Source of the DNA: a virus
Reading direction: 5' to 3' (one strand)
Virus record (IMG/VR): IMGVR_UViG_3300012228_000003
Location: 1-64,000 of that record
Length of the DNA stretch: 64,000 bases
In this document: positions 1 through 7,896 of the stretch, piece after piece
Layout: each line of letters opens with the position of its first letter
How positions within the stretch are numbered: position 1 is the stretch's first letter
Program-made: the position numbers and the translations under genes
Notes under the pieces: generated by a model
Told to the model about the DNA's origin: nothing
What the model saw: only the letters and a program-made list of their open reading frames with translations
Databases searched by the model: none

Positions 1-81
1 CGTCAGCGGCGCGACGAGGTAGTCTCGCCCGCCCATCTGCTGCGGCACCGCCCTGCCTAGATTGACCAAGAGGGATTCCAT
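1..81 (-). CDS. Partial prohead-protease-like protein, N-terminal 27 codons
   Basis: An open frame starts with ATG at 81 and runs off the left edge without a stop. The visible peptide contains AVPQQMGGRDYLVAPLT. From memory, this resembles the start of phage proteins carrying a DUF2213-type head-maturation domain, whose N-termini read like a short lead followed by YLVAP-type residues. It lies downstream of the portal and Mu F genes, where a prohead protease is expected. No clear Shine-Dalgarno sequence is seen before this ATG. Too little is present to see any catalytic residue, so the function is inferred from position and a weak match. Confidence 0.4.
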   Translation of the reverse strand, partial: MESLLVNLGRAVPQQMGGRDYLVAPLT

Positions 82-111
82 GAACGAAATCTAGCAAGGC
101 GGGGAAGGAAT

Positions 112-137
112 AGAAAGAGGAAACGGCGTCAAGCCGT
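112..137 (-). terminator. Weak hairpin with T-rich tail overlapping the end of the winged-helix gene
   Basis: ACGGC and GCCGT (123-127 and 133-137) pair around a 5-nt loop. On the minus strand they are followed by TTTCCTCTTTC. The stem is short and the T-run is broken, so it is at best a weak or partial terminator between the winged-helix gene and the protease gene. Confidence 0.25.
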
Positions 138-413
138 AGTCTCTAATAGAAAGGATTTGCGACGTGCTTCGCCGACCAGCTTGATCAGGCGATAGTACAT
201 CGACCGCTTATAGAACTGGCAGAGGATAGTCAGCCCTCGCTTGAGCTTCTTGCGCAGGTTGCAGATGTGAAACTTGATCGTCTCGATAGACGCCTGCTCG
301 TCCCAAATGCACTCGAACATCTCCTCGCGGGAGTGAGGCTCACCGTCCGAGAGGATCGAAAGCATCTTGGCCTCGGTAGCTGTGAGAGGAGTTCCGTTCG
401 TCAGGGTCAGCAT
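129..413 (-). CDS. Small winged-helix DNA-binding protein, OmpR/PhoB C-terminal type
   Basis: This 94-residue protein is made of little more than one winged-helix domain. LTATEAKMLSILSDG matches the start of the OmpR/PhoB effector domain, and TIKFHICNLRKKLKRG matches its recognition helix and the usual V-x3-I-x2-L-R-x-K-L pattern. There is no receiver domain. The start ATG at 413 overlaps the TGA of the Mu F gene as TGATG, so translation is probably coupled; a GTG one codon upstream is the alternative. A DNA-binding regulator inside the head module, between minor head protein and protease, is unusual. It may regulate late genes or bind host DNA, but its target is unknown. Confidence 0.7.
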   Translation of the reverse strand: MLTLTNGTPLTATEAKMLSILSDGEPHSREEMFECIWDEQASIETIKFHICNLRKKLKRGLTILCQFYKRSMYYRLIKLVGEARRKSFLLETTA

Positions 414-2305
414 CACCGCACCTCCTTGATCTTGCCCAGCGCCCTACTGAAGGCGCTCAGGTAGTCCTCGTTGCCGACCAAGCTCTGCGGCCTGTCCCTG
501 GCCGGGGTCAGGTCGGCTCCGACCCACCTACTCTCCTCACCGCCCTCCCTCTCGACGGAGATGTCGAGGGCACGGCCGATGGAGGACTTGGTGTCCTTCT
601 GGTCCTTCGAGTCCTCACCGACGTTTGCCGGCAGCCACGCGCAGCGACAATTCGGGTGACGCGGGAGCATCCCCTTGGCTTCGTCGATCTTGAGCACCAC
701 TCCTTCGAGAGGTTGGCAGAGTTCGCACACGTGGTCGTCTCCCGCCGTCGACCACTCCACCACGACCCCGACCTCCTCGACTCCAAGCTCCTCCAGCGCC
801 ATCAGCTGCCCCTCGGCATGGGCGCGGACGATCTCGGTCCGAGCGATGACCAGGCTGCGGTTCTCCCCAATGTCAAGGTCGCGGTCGAGGTCCCTGGCTA
901 TGTCTCTCGGCGAGTCGCCCTTGACAAGACCGTCGGTGAGGTGCCGGGTCATCCTGGTGGCCGTCGCGGTCGTGACGTTCTCCAGCTCGTCGAAGGACCG
1001 CGAGGCCAGCAGCTGCACCTTCTCTATCGCGACCGGACGGTTGAAGGCACTGCGCAGGAACTCGTCCCGCGAGCCGAGGTAGAAGTCTGACTTGCCGGAG
1101 AGTTCTGCCGCCACCCTCTGCGGTCGACGCGTGTCGTCGAAGGCCCTGCCCGCCCCCTTCTGGAGACCCAGCTTCGTATAGGCTTCCCACAGCTCTCTCT
1201 CACTTCTTGAAGTAAGCTCGCCCTCCATCTCCCTGCGCAGCCAAGCCTTGAACTGCCTAACCTTCTCTGGGTCCGAGGCGAACTGCCAGCGACCGGCATT
1301 GGCGGTAAGTCCCTTCTTGCCAAACAGCTCCTCGGCATCCGAGTCAATATCCTCTCCCCAGGGAGGCGTTGAGTCCTTCCACAATTCGTCGGCCAGCGCC
1401 ACCGCTTCTTGAGGAGAGAGGTCGAGGGAGATTGCCTGCGTGAAGATGGCGATGTACCAGTCGTCGTAGTCGTGAGCTTCGAGGGCATCAGCCATCAACT
1501 CGGTCAGGGATGCCTCGACGTTGCCGACCCCTTGAGGCATGACTGAGACCTTGTCGAGCAATCCACCTGCCGCCGACCGTAGCGAGTCCCGCACCAGCTT
1601 CAGCGCGGCCTTCGCGGTCTTGATTGGGCTGCGAGCCGTGCTGTACGCGAGGTAGGCTCCGGTTGCCGGAGGGACGACCCACGTCAGTGCCTGGACTCCG
1701 GTACCGACTCCCGAAGCAGAGAGACCGATGGCGACCGGCTTGAAGGCCGCGATGTCGACGGCGGCGAGGACCCCCCTCAGCCTCCTGGCCTGCTCAGGGG
1801 TCGAGCCGCGTTCTACTGCCACAGCTTCTGCCAAAGCTTGCGAGGCAGTCCATCCGGCAAAGGCGGTGTGGTAGAGAACCGAGAGACCGGTCTGGAGAGG
1901 TCGAGGCAGCAGTGCTATCTTCGAGGCGATCTGGTCCTTGAGGGCATGCTCGACCTCTCCTGCCTTGGTGCCGAGGGCCTTGAGACGGTTGGTGAAGGAC
2001 CGACCCTTATTCGCCTCGTCGGGAGTCACTCCGCTGGGGCACGGACCTGGCACCCCTGAACCCTGACCACCGCAGTTGACGTAGAGGTAATTCCTACTGA
2101 CGAACGGCCCGAACGGGTGGTCCCGCGCCGAGCTGTCCAGTCCGAAAGCGTCCTCGTCAACTAGTAGCGCCTTGAGCTTGGCGCGGAGCCTCTCGAACCG
2201 CACCCGCAGCTGTCGCTCGAAGGCCCTGCGCAGGGAGGCGGTCCTGGTCGGGTCTACGCGTAGAGGGTTCGGAGCCTTCTTCTTGCGAGGTGCGTTGACT
2301 ATCAC
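413..2305 (-). CDS. Mu F/SPP1 gp7-like minor head protein
   Basis: This is a minor capsid protein of the Mu F (phage head morphogenesis) family. These proteins sit inside the head near the portal and may be ejected with DNA. The family core is near the C-terminus: RTEIVRAHAEGQLMALEELG, then the zinc-type cysteines of DDHVCELCQPL and HPNCRC. Residues 77-91 carry NCGGQGSGVPGPCPS, nearly identical to a motif in the portal gene. The long middle part (about residues 100-400) is helical and unassigned. Start is GTG at 2305, preceded by GGGAGG at good spacing and 10 bases after the portal stop. The order portal then Mu F is typical. Confidence 0.85.
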   Translation of the reverse strand: MIVNAPRKKKAPNPLRVDPTRTASLRRAFERQLRVRFERLRAKLKALLVDEDAFGLDSSARDHPFGPFVSRNYLYVNCGGQGSGVPGPCPSGVTPDEANKGRSFTNRLKALGTKAGEVEHALKDQIASKIALLPRPLQTGLSVLYHTAFAGWTASQALAEAVAVERGSTPEQARRLRGVLAAVDIAAFKPVAIGLSASGVGTGVQALTWVVPPATGAYLAYSTARSPIKTAKAALKLVRDSLRSAAGGLLDKVSVMPQGVGNVEASLTELMADALEAHDYDDWYIAIFTQAISLDLSPQEAVALADELWKDSTPPWGEDIDSDAEELFGKKGLTANAGRWQFASDPEKVRQFKAWLRREMEGELTSRSERELWEAYTKLGLQKGAGRAFDDTRRPQRVAAELSGKSDFYLGSRDEFLRSAFNRPVAIEKVQLLASRSFDELENVTTATATRMTRHLTDGLVKGDSPRDIARDLDRDLDIGENRSLVIARTEIVRAHAEGQLMALEELGVEEVGVVVEWSTAGDDHVCELCQPLEGVVLKIDEAKGMLPRHPNCRCAWLPANVGEDSKDQKDTKSSIGRALDISVEREGGEESRWVGADLTPARDRPQSLVGNEDYLSAFSRALGKIKEVR

Positions 2306-2315
2306 GGCAACCTCC

Positions 2316-4295
2316 CTATGCGGTGAAGGGCTTCGCGTCAGCCATCTTCTGCGTCGCGGCGATCTCGCTGAGCGCGCCGTACATCTTCTCGACCAGCTGC
2401 CTCTTGCCCTTGGCGGTGAAGATGTTCAGCTTCTCAGCCTCTGCTCTCAGAGACTTCTCGTCCATCGTCGAGGCCAGTGCCAGCAGCTGGGCCTTGACCT
2501 TCTCGGAGGAAAATCCCTCCTTCTTGACCTGAGCAACCAAGTCTCCGGCACCCTTGCATGGACCTGGGACTCCGCTGCCCTCGCCCCCACAGTTGGCAAT
2601 GTTGATGCCGGCGAAGTCCTCGTCGGTGAAGGGAGATGCCCCGCCGTCGTCTCCCTCGTAGCTCTCTCCCGAGTCCTCTTCGCCATCAAACGGTTGCGCA
2701 TCGTACTCCGCCGCAGCGCTGCCGAGGATCGCCCGCGCCTGCTCCTCGGTCAGGTTGTCGAACTTCGTCATCCACTCCATCGGAGGGATCAAGCTCTCGA
2801 CGTTGCCGGAGATGTAGGTCGCGTATGCCTGAGCCTTTTGCGTCAAGATGCCTGCGCGGTCGCTGTCCGAGTGCGAGGTCAGGTCTGGCCACTGCACGTG
2901 GTAGCCCTGCGGCTCCGACAAGACTCCGACGCAGATCAGCCGGTCGATCAGCGGCATGATGATGCGCGGCGTGATGTAAGAGTTCTGCCGGAACTTGAGC
3001 CGATCGTTCCACGCTTGGTCGTCTTGAGAGGACGCCAGCTCGCCGCGCTCCGACCCCATGAACACTCGCTTGGGGATGCCCAGCTTGATACAGATCGCCT
3101 CGATCTGGACCATGATGTGGGAAGTCGGGTCGACGACGGTCGGGGCGACGGTCTTTGCAGTGAGACCTGACAGCCAGCCCCAGCGCTGGCCCCCGTCCAT
3201 GTTCTCCATCATCGTCTTGAGCGCCTCGATGTCGATCTTGACCTGACCGCCCAGCGAGGGGTGCGTCTCAAGGAAGAGCCTCATCAGCATGTTCTTCCAG
3301 TACGCCTCGGCGTCCCCGCCGTAGAGCTTGCGCAGGTCGAGGATGCGAGGCAGCACCTGCTGCATCCGAGGCTTGCCGAATATCTCCGAGGGGCCGAGGT
3401 CGTCGGCCAGGTGCAGCACCCTGCTCCAGTGGACGTAGAGCATCGAGGTGTCGACCAGCCCGCCCCCGCCGTGGAAGGTCCGGGGGTCGTTGAGGGTGAT
3501 GGCGTAGCGGATCGGCTGACCTCGGCGCGGGCTGTTCGGGTTGGTCTCGAACTGAGCGATCTGCACCAGGGATTCGGGGAAGACCCTTAGCGAGAGCAGC
3601 TCCATCCCCTCGGTCGCCTTGGGCTGGGGGTGCATCATCGCAGCCTTCGCCAGCGGGTCGTCCCCGTAGACCTCCCGCAGGTCGCTCTGCGTCGGCACGA
3701 AGTCGTTGACTACCTTGCCGCCCTTGACGATTCTCAGAGGCAGCAGCTTCGAGGGTCGCTCGTTGACCGTCAGCGCCCCGCCGACCGGAGCCGAGGTCGG
3801 CAGCTTGTCGTTGAAGCCCAGCAGCATCAGCCCAAAGGAACCAATCCCCGACACCTCATCCGCCCGCCTGACCCACTCCCAGAGAGGATTCGCATCGTCG
3901 GTTGGCAGGAACCAGGACTTCTCCCCCCGCAAGTGCCGACCGACCGCGTCGAGCCTCAGCTCGAACGGCGTCACTTTCTTGGCCGCTTCTTTTTCAAACA
4001 CCAGCGGGTTGACCTGCCAGGATTCACGCACCAGGCACTCGACGACTCTGGCCGCTATCGGGTCGAGGTCGTAGAGGTCCTGGTACTGCTGGATGGTGAT
4101 GGCGCTAACGGAGGCCGGGTGACCGCACTCGTCGGGTATCGAACGCCGAGGGTCGAAGAGCTTCTGGAACAGCGCCATCCGCGAGGTGATCTCGTTCATC
4201 ACGAGACCCTCGTTGCGTATGCTCTGCCGGCTGAACTCGCCGTCGAGAGGAGACTCTGAGGGCTTGACGCTGCCGTTACCGTTGGTCGCAGACAT
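2316..4295 (-). CDS. Portal protein, DUF1073 type
   Basis: This portal subunit of 659 residues would form the dodecameric DNA gate at the head vertex. Family features include DPIAARVVECLVRESW near the N-terminus, HWSRVLHLADD followed by FGKPRMQQVLPRILDLR, and IPKRVFMGSERGELASS. The chosen start is ATG at 4295 because AAGGAG lies just before it; an in-frame TTG six codons upstream lacks such a site. After the portal fold the C-terminus holds an acidic linker, the NCGGEGSGVPGPC motif shared with the Mu F protein, and a helical SAP/HeH-like segment (SLRAEAEKLNIFTAKGKRQL). Databases often label this family Acb1-like by name only; nothing here shows anti-CBASS activity. Confidence 0.85.
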   Translation of the reverse strand: MSATNGNGSVKPSESPLDGEFSRQSIRNEGLVMNEITSRMALFQKLFDPRRSIPDECGHPASVSAITIQQYQDLYDLDPIAARVVECLVRESWQVNPLVFEKEAAKKVTPFELRLDAVGRHLRGEKSWFLPTDDANPLWEWVRRADEVSGIGSFGLMLLGFNDKLPTSAPVGGALTVNERPSKLLPLRIVKGGKVVNDFVPTQSDLREVYGDDPLAKAAMMHPQPKATEGMELLSLRVFPESLVQIAQFETNPNSPRRGQPIRYAITLNDPRTFHGGGGLVDTSMLYVHWSRVLHLADDLGPSEIFGKPRMQQVLPRILDLRKLYGGDAEAYWKNMLMRLFLETHPSLGGQVKIDIEALKTMMENMDGGQRWGWLSGLTAKTVAPTVVDPTSHIMVQIEAICIKLGIPKRVFMGSERGELASSQDDQAWNDRLKFRQNSYITPRIIMPLIDRLICVGVLSEPQGYHVQWPDLTSHSDSDRAGILTQKAQAYATYISGNVESLIPPMEWMTKFDNLTEEQARAILGSAAAEYDAQPFDGEEDSGESYEGDDGGASPFTDEDFAGINIANCGGEGSGVPGPCKGAGDLVAQVKKEGFSSEKVKAQLLALASTMDEKSLRAEAEKLNIFTAKGKRQLVEKMYGALSEIAATQKMADAKPFTA

Positions 4296-4309
4296 AGATG
4301 CTCCTTGTG

Positions 4310-5272
4310 TCAACCGCCACCTGCCGTGAACCCGGCGAACTCCTGAGTCATGCCGAACACCGCCAGCACGACCGCGTCGGCCTCGTCGGGGGAGTGGCCG
4401 ATGATCTGAGTCAGGGTCTTGGTCAGCTTCTGCTTCCTCATCTGCTCGGACTGACCACCTTTGGGGAGCATCCAGTAGCGCCCCTTGTCGTCGAGCAGCT
4501 TGGGCATCTTGGACAGCTGGAACAGGAGCTGCTCGTACTGCTCTCCGAGGTTAGGAGGCGGCAACGCAAAGGACTCTGAGGAGGGGTCGAGGAGGTTCGA
4601 GAACTCGCCGTAGAGCTGCGCTCGGCGGTTGACGTAGACGTACCGCTCCTCGCGATTCTCTATGCGCTCCTGCACCAGCCTCATGCCGTGCTTCGGCTCC
4701 ATCATCAGGCTCTCGCCGAAGGCCAGGGTCTTGACTCCGAATCCTTCCTTGCGCAGGCGGTCGGCGTGCTGGTGGCCTCCGCCGCCGATGTCGAAGTAGA
4801 CCCGCGAGGGATCAAGGCGATGCCTGACGATCAACTCCCTGACGTCCCTCGTTATCACCGTCGTGTCCTTGGTCTTCTTCGAGATCAGGTCGATCAGCCC
4901 CAAGTAGTCGACCACCGCGTAGCTCGTGTTGTCGCCCCCCTGCGCAGAATCGACCCCCAGAGCGACGCCCAGCCTGCTCTTTGAAGAGGAGAGGTCCCTC
5001 CAGCGCTGGTTCGCTCGCTGAAGCCACGAGGGAGGAAAGAGCATCACCGAGGCGCCGACGTAGAACTTGGCGTCAAGGCCGATGGTCTGCCGCTCCTCGT
5101 CCCAGAGAGTCCTGCGCTCCAGGTACTCGTCCCAGGTCAGGACTCCCGGCAAGATCACCTCGCCGGTCGGCTCGATCCCCCACGCCCGCTGCTCAAGAGC
5201 GAGCTTGACGTTGGGGGAGTCCTCGGCGCTGATGGTGATGATCTTGCGCAGATAGTCGGTGACGGCCTTCAC
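4310..5272 (-). CDS. Terminase large subunit, nuclease half (split gene)
   Basis: This is the C-terminal RNase H-like nuclease of the packaging motor, encoded separately from the ATPase. The acidic residues expected of a TerL nuclease are visible in VALGVDSAQGGDN, VYFDIGGGGHQHADRL and HSPDEADAVVLA. It starts with GTG at 5272, whose first G is the last base of the ATPase gene's TAG. Upstream of this GTG the frame is open for only six codons before a TGA at 5293-5291, and no slippery heptamer lies in that interval. The two halves are therefore more likely joined by stop-start coupling than by frameshifting. The break falls in the interdomain linker, just before IITISAEDSPNV. Confidence 0.85.
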   Translation of the reverse strand: MKAVTDYLRKIITISAEDSPNVKLALEQRAWGIEPTGEVILPGVLTWDEYLERRTLWDEERQTIGLDAKFYVGASVMLFPPSWLQRANQRWRDLSSSKSRLGVALGVDSAQGGDNTSYAVVDYLGLIDLISKKTKDTTVITRDVRELIVRHRLDPSRVYFDIGGGGHQHADRLRKEGFGVKTLAFGESLMMEPKHGMRLVQERIENREERYVYVNRRAQLYGEFSNLLDPSSESFALPPPNLGEQYEQLLFQLSKMPKLLDDKGRYWMLPKGGQSEQMRKQKLTKTLTQIIGHSPDEADAVVLAVFGMTQEFAGFTAGGG

Positions 5273-5880
5273 TATGCCACGATCCTCCGCTCATTGATGA
5301 TGTCTCCGCCCTCGACGGCCTTCCGCACGAAGTTCTCAGTCGGGTTGCAGTTGAAAATCCAGAGCATCCTCTTGGCCCAGCCCTGTCCTTGAACCCTGAC
5401 CGAGTCGTCGAGGGCCGAGGCTTCGTCGCCTATCAAGATCGAATAGGGGCTGTGATGACCTGCCCCGCCCTCCTGCTGATCCCAGCACTGCCTCTTGAGA
5501 TAGGAAATCTCGCAGACCTTGCCCTTGACCATCCGGCGAATCTCCCTGTCGTAGACGACCAGCGGCCCCCCGTCCTTCGACTCAAGAGGATACTTCGCGG
5601 TCCTAATGAACCGCAGCAGCTCGCCCCAGAGAACGTCAGTGTGCTCATCTTTCACTGACGTGATGATTCCCCTGCAAGGCCAGTGGCGCAGGAACCAGGT
5701 CGCCCCGACGAAGCCCCCGACGAAGTCCTTGCCGGCCTTGTTCGAGGAGGGCACGTAGGTCTCGTAGTTGTTCTCGACGGACCTGACGATCTCGCGCTGC
5801 TTGTCATAGAACTGAACTTCGGGCCAGAGGAAGGCCCCCAGCTTGAGAGGGTCGCGCAGCTCGGTCAAGAGAGACTTCAT
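5272..5880 (-). CDS. Terminase large subunit, ATPase half (split gene)
   Basis: This is the DNA-packaging ATPase. The Walker A-like segment is VPSSNKAGKDFVGG, Walker B is SILIGDEASALDD, and the coupling motif is represented by MLWIFNCNPTENF. The protein ends right after the ATPase fold and the nuclease continues as a second gene in the -1 frame. The start ATG at 5880 is supported by a 4-base ATGA overlap with the preceding gene; a longer frame upstream would add a non-conserved 32-residue tail. It follows the small terminase gene by one small gene. Confidence 0.85.
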   Translation of the reverse strand: MKSLLTELRDPLKLGAFLWPEVQFYDKQREIVRSVENNYETYVPSSNKAGKDFVGGFVGATWFLRHWPCRGIITSVKDEHTDVLWGELLRFIRTAKYPLESKDGGPLVVYDREIRRMVKGKVCEISYLKRQCWDQQEGGAGHHSPYSILIGDEASALDDSVRVQGQGWAKRMLWIFNCNPTENFVRKAVEGGDIINERRIVA

Positions 5881-6161
5881 GAGGATGAGAGACCTCGATT
5901 GAATTCTTCGTCGGGAGTCTGCCACTCTCCAGTAATGGGCAGAGACATTACTCCCCAGCTTCCCTTTCGCCAGCAAACTACGGGAGACTGAACTACGATG
6001 AGAACCTTGAAGTCATCCTCCATCCTGAAGACTTCCCCGACCTTGAGTTCCCAGAGATGACAGAATCTCTCGCCATCGACGATACAGCGCCTCATCATCC
6101 GCCAATCCAAACGAACCAAGCGAATGAAGTAGAGAACGAGGTTGATGAGCAAGATTCTCAT
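5877..6161 (-). CDS. Unknown small protein between TerS and TerL
   Basis: This 94-residue protein starts and stops with ATGA overlaps to its neighbours, which supports it being translated. The N-terminus is hydrophobic (MRILLINLVLYFIRLVR), possibly one membrane segment. The rest is a small beta-rich domain with HLWELKVGEVFRME and VCWRKGSWGVMS. No family is recognised. Confidence 0.6.
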   Translation of the reverse strand: MRILLINLVLYFIRLVRLDWRMMRRCIVDGERFCHLWELKVGEVFRMEDDFKVLIVVQSPVVCWRKGSWGVMSLPITGEWQTPDEEFNRGLSSS

Positions 6162-6850
6162 GTCTTCTGCTCCTCTCCGTCCAAGGTGTCAGGACCCTCG
6201 ATGGCCGCGACCTTAGCTTCAGCAAGGCGCTTCTCTACCTGATCCTCGCTCGCTGCCGCTACCTGCTTGGCCAGCCCGTCCCAGAAGTCCGGGCCGACGA
6301 TGTTGACGTTGAGTTGAGGAGCCAGCTGCTCTAGGATGCCGACGTGCTTGGCCAGTATCTCCAGCGCGGCAGGCTTGGACCAGAACTTGATCTCGGTCGT
6401 CTGCTCGTCCTCGTCGACTCCATCGGGATCGTCAGCTTTTGCTCTTGAGATGACTCGCTTGGTCACCTTGATGGAGGAGATGCAGGCAGCGGTATCAGCA
6501 TCCATATCCTTGAGGTGAAGCAGAGTGCCAGTGATTGGGTCGATGACCTTCCTGGCGTCCATGAATCCCAGCCGAGCCAGCTCCAGGATCACCCTCTGAG
6601 GATTGAGGCCAAGCTCTTCGCAGCGCTGAGTGATCCGGCGAGCGAGGATGGTCCTGACGATGGGATGCTTCATCAGCTTGTTGGCGACCGAGGAGGGGGA
6701 GAGATAGCCGGCGCTCTTGCAAGCCTCGGTGAAGTCGAAATCTTCGCGACCCAACAATGCTTCGACGGCCATCCTCTGTTGAGCAGAGAGGCCCTCGAAC
6801 TCATCCCTCTCACCACTCCAAGGTTTCAAACAAGACGCAACCGAACTCAT
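6158..6850 (-). CDS. Terminase small subunit
   Basis: This DNA-recognition subunit of the packaging motor has 230 residues. It has the Terminase_2-like arrangement: an N-terminal helix-turn-helix region (LSAQQRMAVEALLG, then TEACKSAGYLSPSSVANKLM and HPIVRTILARR), followed by the long helical segment LNPQRVILELARLGFMDARK and a variable C-terminus. The start at 6850 is chosen because AAAGGAGG sits a few bases upstream; a frame 12 codons longer exists without a site. It stands directly before the split large subunit. Confidence 0.8.
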   Translation of the reverse strand: MSSVASCLKPWSGERDEFEGLSAQQRMAVEALLGREDFDFTEACKSAGYLSPSSVANKLMKHPIVRTILARRITQRCEELGLNPQRVILELARLGFMDARKVIDPITGTLLHLKDMDADTAACISSIKVTKRVISRAKADDPDGVDEDEQTTEIKFWSKPAALEILAKHVGILEQLAPQLNVNIVGPDFWDGLAKQVAAASEDQVEKRLAEAKVAAIEGPDTLDGEEQKT

Positions 6851-6979
6851 CTTTCCTCCTTTGCTGAACCAACCCCCGACCTGCACTTTAGATTCTTGAT
6901 AAAGTTTCTCGGACGGAGTTGCACCATCCCAGCCTTGCGGCCTCCTGTACCTCAGGAGTAGACTTGCTGAAAGTCAACA
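6851..6979 (-). other. Short intergenic stretch before the small terminase
   Basis: No gene is seen here. On the minus strand a TTGACT is present near 6977, but no convincing -10 lies 16-18 bases downstream. It contains the ribosome binding site for the small terminase at its end. Confidence 0.4.
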
Positions 6980-7174
6980 CTAAGAAACTTGAATTTTCTC
7001 CCTAAGCAACTTCGCAGCCTCGTACCAGGCCATCGAAGCCGTCTCCCAGCTCGACGAGAGCGCCACTGAGCACTCCCCGACCTTGCGGTAGACCTTGAAG
7101 CGCTGGCTCTCTGAATCCCAGACGATCCTGGCATCAGGGAAGACCGCCTTGACCTCTTGCTCGTCAGCGCTCAT
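6980..7174 (-). CDS. Unknown small protein
   Basis: The product has about 64 residues and begins MSADEQEVKAVFPDARIVWD. It has a small alpha/beta look: a strand pattern RFKVYRKVGECSVALSSSW followed by a helix TASMAWYEAAKLLREK. The start ATG at 7174 lies two bases after the preceding gene's TAG; an in-frame start six codons earlier is possible. No family is recognised. Confidence 0.5.
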   Translation of the reverse strand: MSADEQEVKAVFPDARIVWDSESQRFKVYRKVGECSVALSSSWETASMAWYEAAKLLREKIQVS

Positions 7175-7176
7175 CG

Positions 7177-7401
7177 CTACCACCAACGCCAAGAGGAGTC
7201 AGGCATCCAGTTCTCGTCAGTTAGAGCCTTCGCTTCGAGAAGCCACTCCTCCAACTTCTCCTTCTGCCCGGTCGCCATCAGCGCATCGGCCCAGCCCATG
7301 CTGTAAATCCTGACAATGTCCCGCCACTGGTAGCCGTCAGTCAAGACGTCGAGGCCGTCGGGATAGATCATCCTGATCGATTCGAGGAATGCTTCTTTCA
7401 T
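7177..7401 (-). CDS. Unknown small protein
   Basis: The 74-residue protein starts MKEAFLESIRMIYPDG at 7401, immediately after the upstream stop, and ends in a Trp-rich tail (ENWMPDSSWRWW). It is mostly helical, with WADALMATGQKEKLEEWLLEA. A longer in-frame extension upstream overlaps the neighbouring gene and is unlikely. No function can be assigned. Confidence 0.5.
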   Translation of the reverse strand: MKEAFLESIRMIYPDGLDVLTDGYQWRDIVRIYSMGWADALMATGQKEKLEEWLLEAKALTDENWMPDSSWRWW

Positions 7402-7403
7402 CT

Positions 7404-7712
7404 CTATCCCGCCTTGTTTGGCTGATCCTGAGAGGGAGCGGCAACGACCGCCACCTTCCCGTCCCAGGCGTAAACCTTCCACCTTGCCCCGAAGAAGCGC
7501 TGCGCCCTCTCTCGCAAGAGATTCGCCTGAGACTTGACCGCCTCGAAGTCCAGCGGATCGAGCGAGGTCCTGCCGCCGGTGTCAACCAAGACTCTGGCCT
7601 CTTGCGCATCGTCGTCTCGCTCCACCTCGATCAGGCAGCCGCAGAGCCGCACCGAGAGTCCCTTGTAGATCATCACGACGTCTCCCTCGTCCTGGTAGTG
7701 GTTGCTCTTCAT
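7404..7712 (-). CDS. Unknown protein, 102 residues
   Basis: The likely start is ATG at 7712 (MKSNHYQDEGDVVMIYKG), preceded by a purine-rich GGGGAGGGCGG. The product has alternating strands (LCGCLIEVERDDDA, EARVLVDTGG) and a helix with QANLLRERAQRFFGARW. It is the first gene after an AT-rich intergenic island that may hold its promoter. No family is recognised. Confidence 0.5.
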   Translation of the reverse strand: MKSNHYQDEGDVVMIYKGLSVRLCGCLIEVERDDDAQEARVLVDTGGRTSLDPLDFEAVKSQANLLRERAQRFFGARWKVYAWDGKVAVVAAPSQDQPNKAG

Positions 7713-7896
7713 GTCACCGCCCTCCCCTGAACCTGCCGACCGAAGCCGGCCTTTTTTCGATTCTAGGGGCAGCAAGGGAATTTTGCAAATTTTCTTTTTT
7801 TGGTATTGCTTTCGCGGCCTTGCTTTCATAATCTATAAGCCTAACCTGAAGAGGCTAAGTACTAGTCTACTTATATATTACTATATATATATAGTA
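7713..7896. promoter_or_regulatory. AT-rich intergenic island with an 18-bp palindrome
   Basis: This 184-bp stretch is strikingly AT-rich in a GC-rich genome. It contains a perfect palindrome at 7879-7896 (TACTATATA and its complement), several T-runs, and a TATAGATTATG on the minus strand that could serve as a -10 for the gene at 7712. It follows the TopVI-A-like gene immediately. It could be a promoter, a terminator or a replication start; the sequence alone does not decide. Confidence 0.45.

Noticed and set aside
2172-3170. Plus-strand open frame of 332 codons
   Set aside because: It is antisense to the portal and Mu F genes, with no domain and no initiation site.
2316-4295. Anti-CBASS function for the portal protein
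   Set aside because: The Acb1-like label is a database name for this portal family; portal position and motifs explain the gene and no phosphodiesterase motif is seen.
5272-5295. Programmed frameshift joining the two terminase halves
   Set aside because: The shared opening is six codons and contains no X XXY YYZ heptamer; the TAGTG overlap fits reinitiation better.
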